Assembly: GCA_937998865.1 (NCBI GenBank)
Contig: CALLBR010000007.1
Span: forward strand, 1 to 45,928
DNA from: an uncultured bacterium
GTDB lineage: Bacteria; Nitrospirota; Thermodesulfovibrionia; Thermodesulfovibrionales; Thermodesulfovibrionaceae
Direction: 5' to 3'
Length of the DNA stretch: 45,928 nt
The notes under the pieces were generated by a model, which ran no database searches, was not told the origin of the DNA, and saw only the letters and a list, made by a program, of their open reading frames with translations. Numbering within the stretch: the first letter of the stretch is position 1; every line of letters starts with the position of its first letter. A program made the position numbers and the translations under genes. Shown here one piece after another: positions 45,648 to 45,928 of the stretch.

Positions 45648-45928
45648 ATGGAAGATTATAAATTTAAGCCAATTGGATATCTTAAAACTAAAGCTGAGAC
45701 AGTGCCAAGACATTGGACAGTTTCTGATTTAGAAGGCGAAATTGTAATTGATGCAGATTATGAAATGGGGTTAAGGGATATTAAGGCAGGAGACAAAATT
45801 ATAGTAATATTCCTATTTCACAAATCTCCTCCCTTCAGCCAAGAAAATCTCATTCAGAAGCCACCCCACCTTAATGAAAGGAGAGGTGTTTTTAGCACTT
45901 GCTCCCCCCTACGGCCAAATCCCATAGG
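45648..45928 (+). CDS. TrmO/TsaA-family tRNA methyltransferase, 5' part (cut by window end)
   Basis: An open frame of 93 codons runs off the window. It encodes PIGYLKTKAETVPRHW, then IVIDADYEMGLRDIKAGDKI, then IVIFLFHKSP and RRGVFSTCSPLRPNPI, the signature of the TrmO (TsaA, UPF0066) family that N6-methylates t6A37 in tRNA using S-adenosylmethionine. Many members have Arg where this one has Cys in FSTCSP. The family is about 130-240 residues long, so roughly half is missing here. The ATG at 45648 has a weak AGGG about 10 nt upstream. Confidence 0.8.
   Translation, partial: MEDYKFKPIGYLKTKAETVPRHWTVSDLEGEIVIDADYEMGLRDIKAGDKIIVIFLFHKSPPFSQENLIQKPPHLNERRGVFSTCSPLRPNPI

Overview
The window is about 46 kb of AT-rich, densely packed bacterial chromosome. 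Lipid A biosynthesis genes (lpxD, lpxA, lpxI, fabZ), bamA and skp show a diderm. A group 4 [NiFe] hydrogenase and a 16-haem Hmc-type electron-transfer complex show an anaerobe with hydrogen and probably sulfur metabolism. Gene content, low G+C and operon style suggest a Thermodesulfovibrio-like member of the Nitrospirota; that placement is inference, because no rRNA is present. I found no tRNA, rRNA, CRISPR array or intact mobile element.

Layout: (1) 1-2334: remnant of a polyprenyl-phosphate glycosyltransferase, an RmlB-like epimerase/dehydratase, an FmdB zinc ribbon and a TIM-barrel sugar isomerase-like protein. (2) 2382-8291: ilvB-ilvN, a synthase of the isopropylmalate/homocitrate family best read as a Re-citrate synthase, isocitrate dehydrogenase, and a CorC/CNNM transporter-like protein. 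(3) 8354-17974: a nine-gene Hyf-type hydrogenase operon (hyfGHDBCEFI plus maturation protease). (4) 25023-17961, minus strand: a seven-gene transmembrane redox operon with every Hmc component (16-haem HmcA, HmcB, HmcC, a 38-residue HmcD-like protein, HmcE, HmcF), headed by a tryptophan-rich repeat protein resembling TmcD. (5) 25242-29864: a DUF815 ATPase and a convergent ilvC-psd-pssA-leuA operon. (6) 30231-36965: ROK kinase, lepA, lepB, ribE, manC, manB. (7) 37002-43850: bamA-skp-lpxD-fabZ-lpxA-lpxI and a membrane protein. (8) 45119-43723, minus strand: DUF3842, CooT-like and LipM-like genes. (9) 45120-45928: a decayed gene resembling a TonB-dependent receptor, then the 5' part of a trmO-like gene cut by the window edge.

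The hydrogenase and the Hmc/Tmc-like operon are convergent and overlap by 14 bp at their 3' ends. Together they could link cytoplasmic hydrogen chemistry and ion pumping to electron exchange across the membrane between a periplasmic multihaem cytochrome and a cytoplasmic HdrD-like protein. ilvBN, ilvC and leuA supply branched-chain amino acids, while the synthase/isocitrate dehydrogenase pair would supply 2-oxoglutarate for glutamate.

The most interesting items are the hybrid Hmc/Tmc operon with rearranged gene order, the likely Re-citrate synthase next to isocitrate dehydrogenase, and several promoters whose -10 box lies so close to the start codon that the mRNAs should be leaderless or nearly so.
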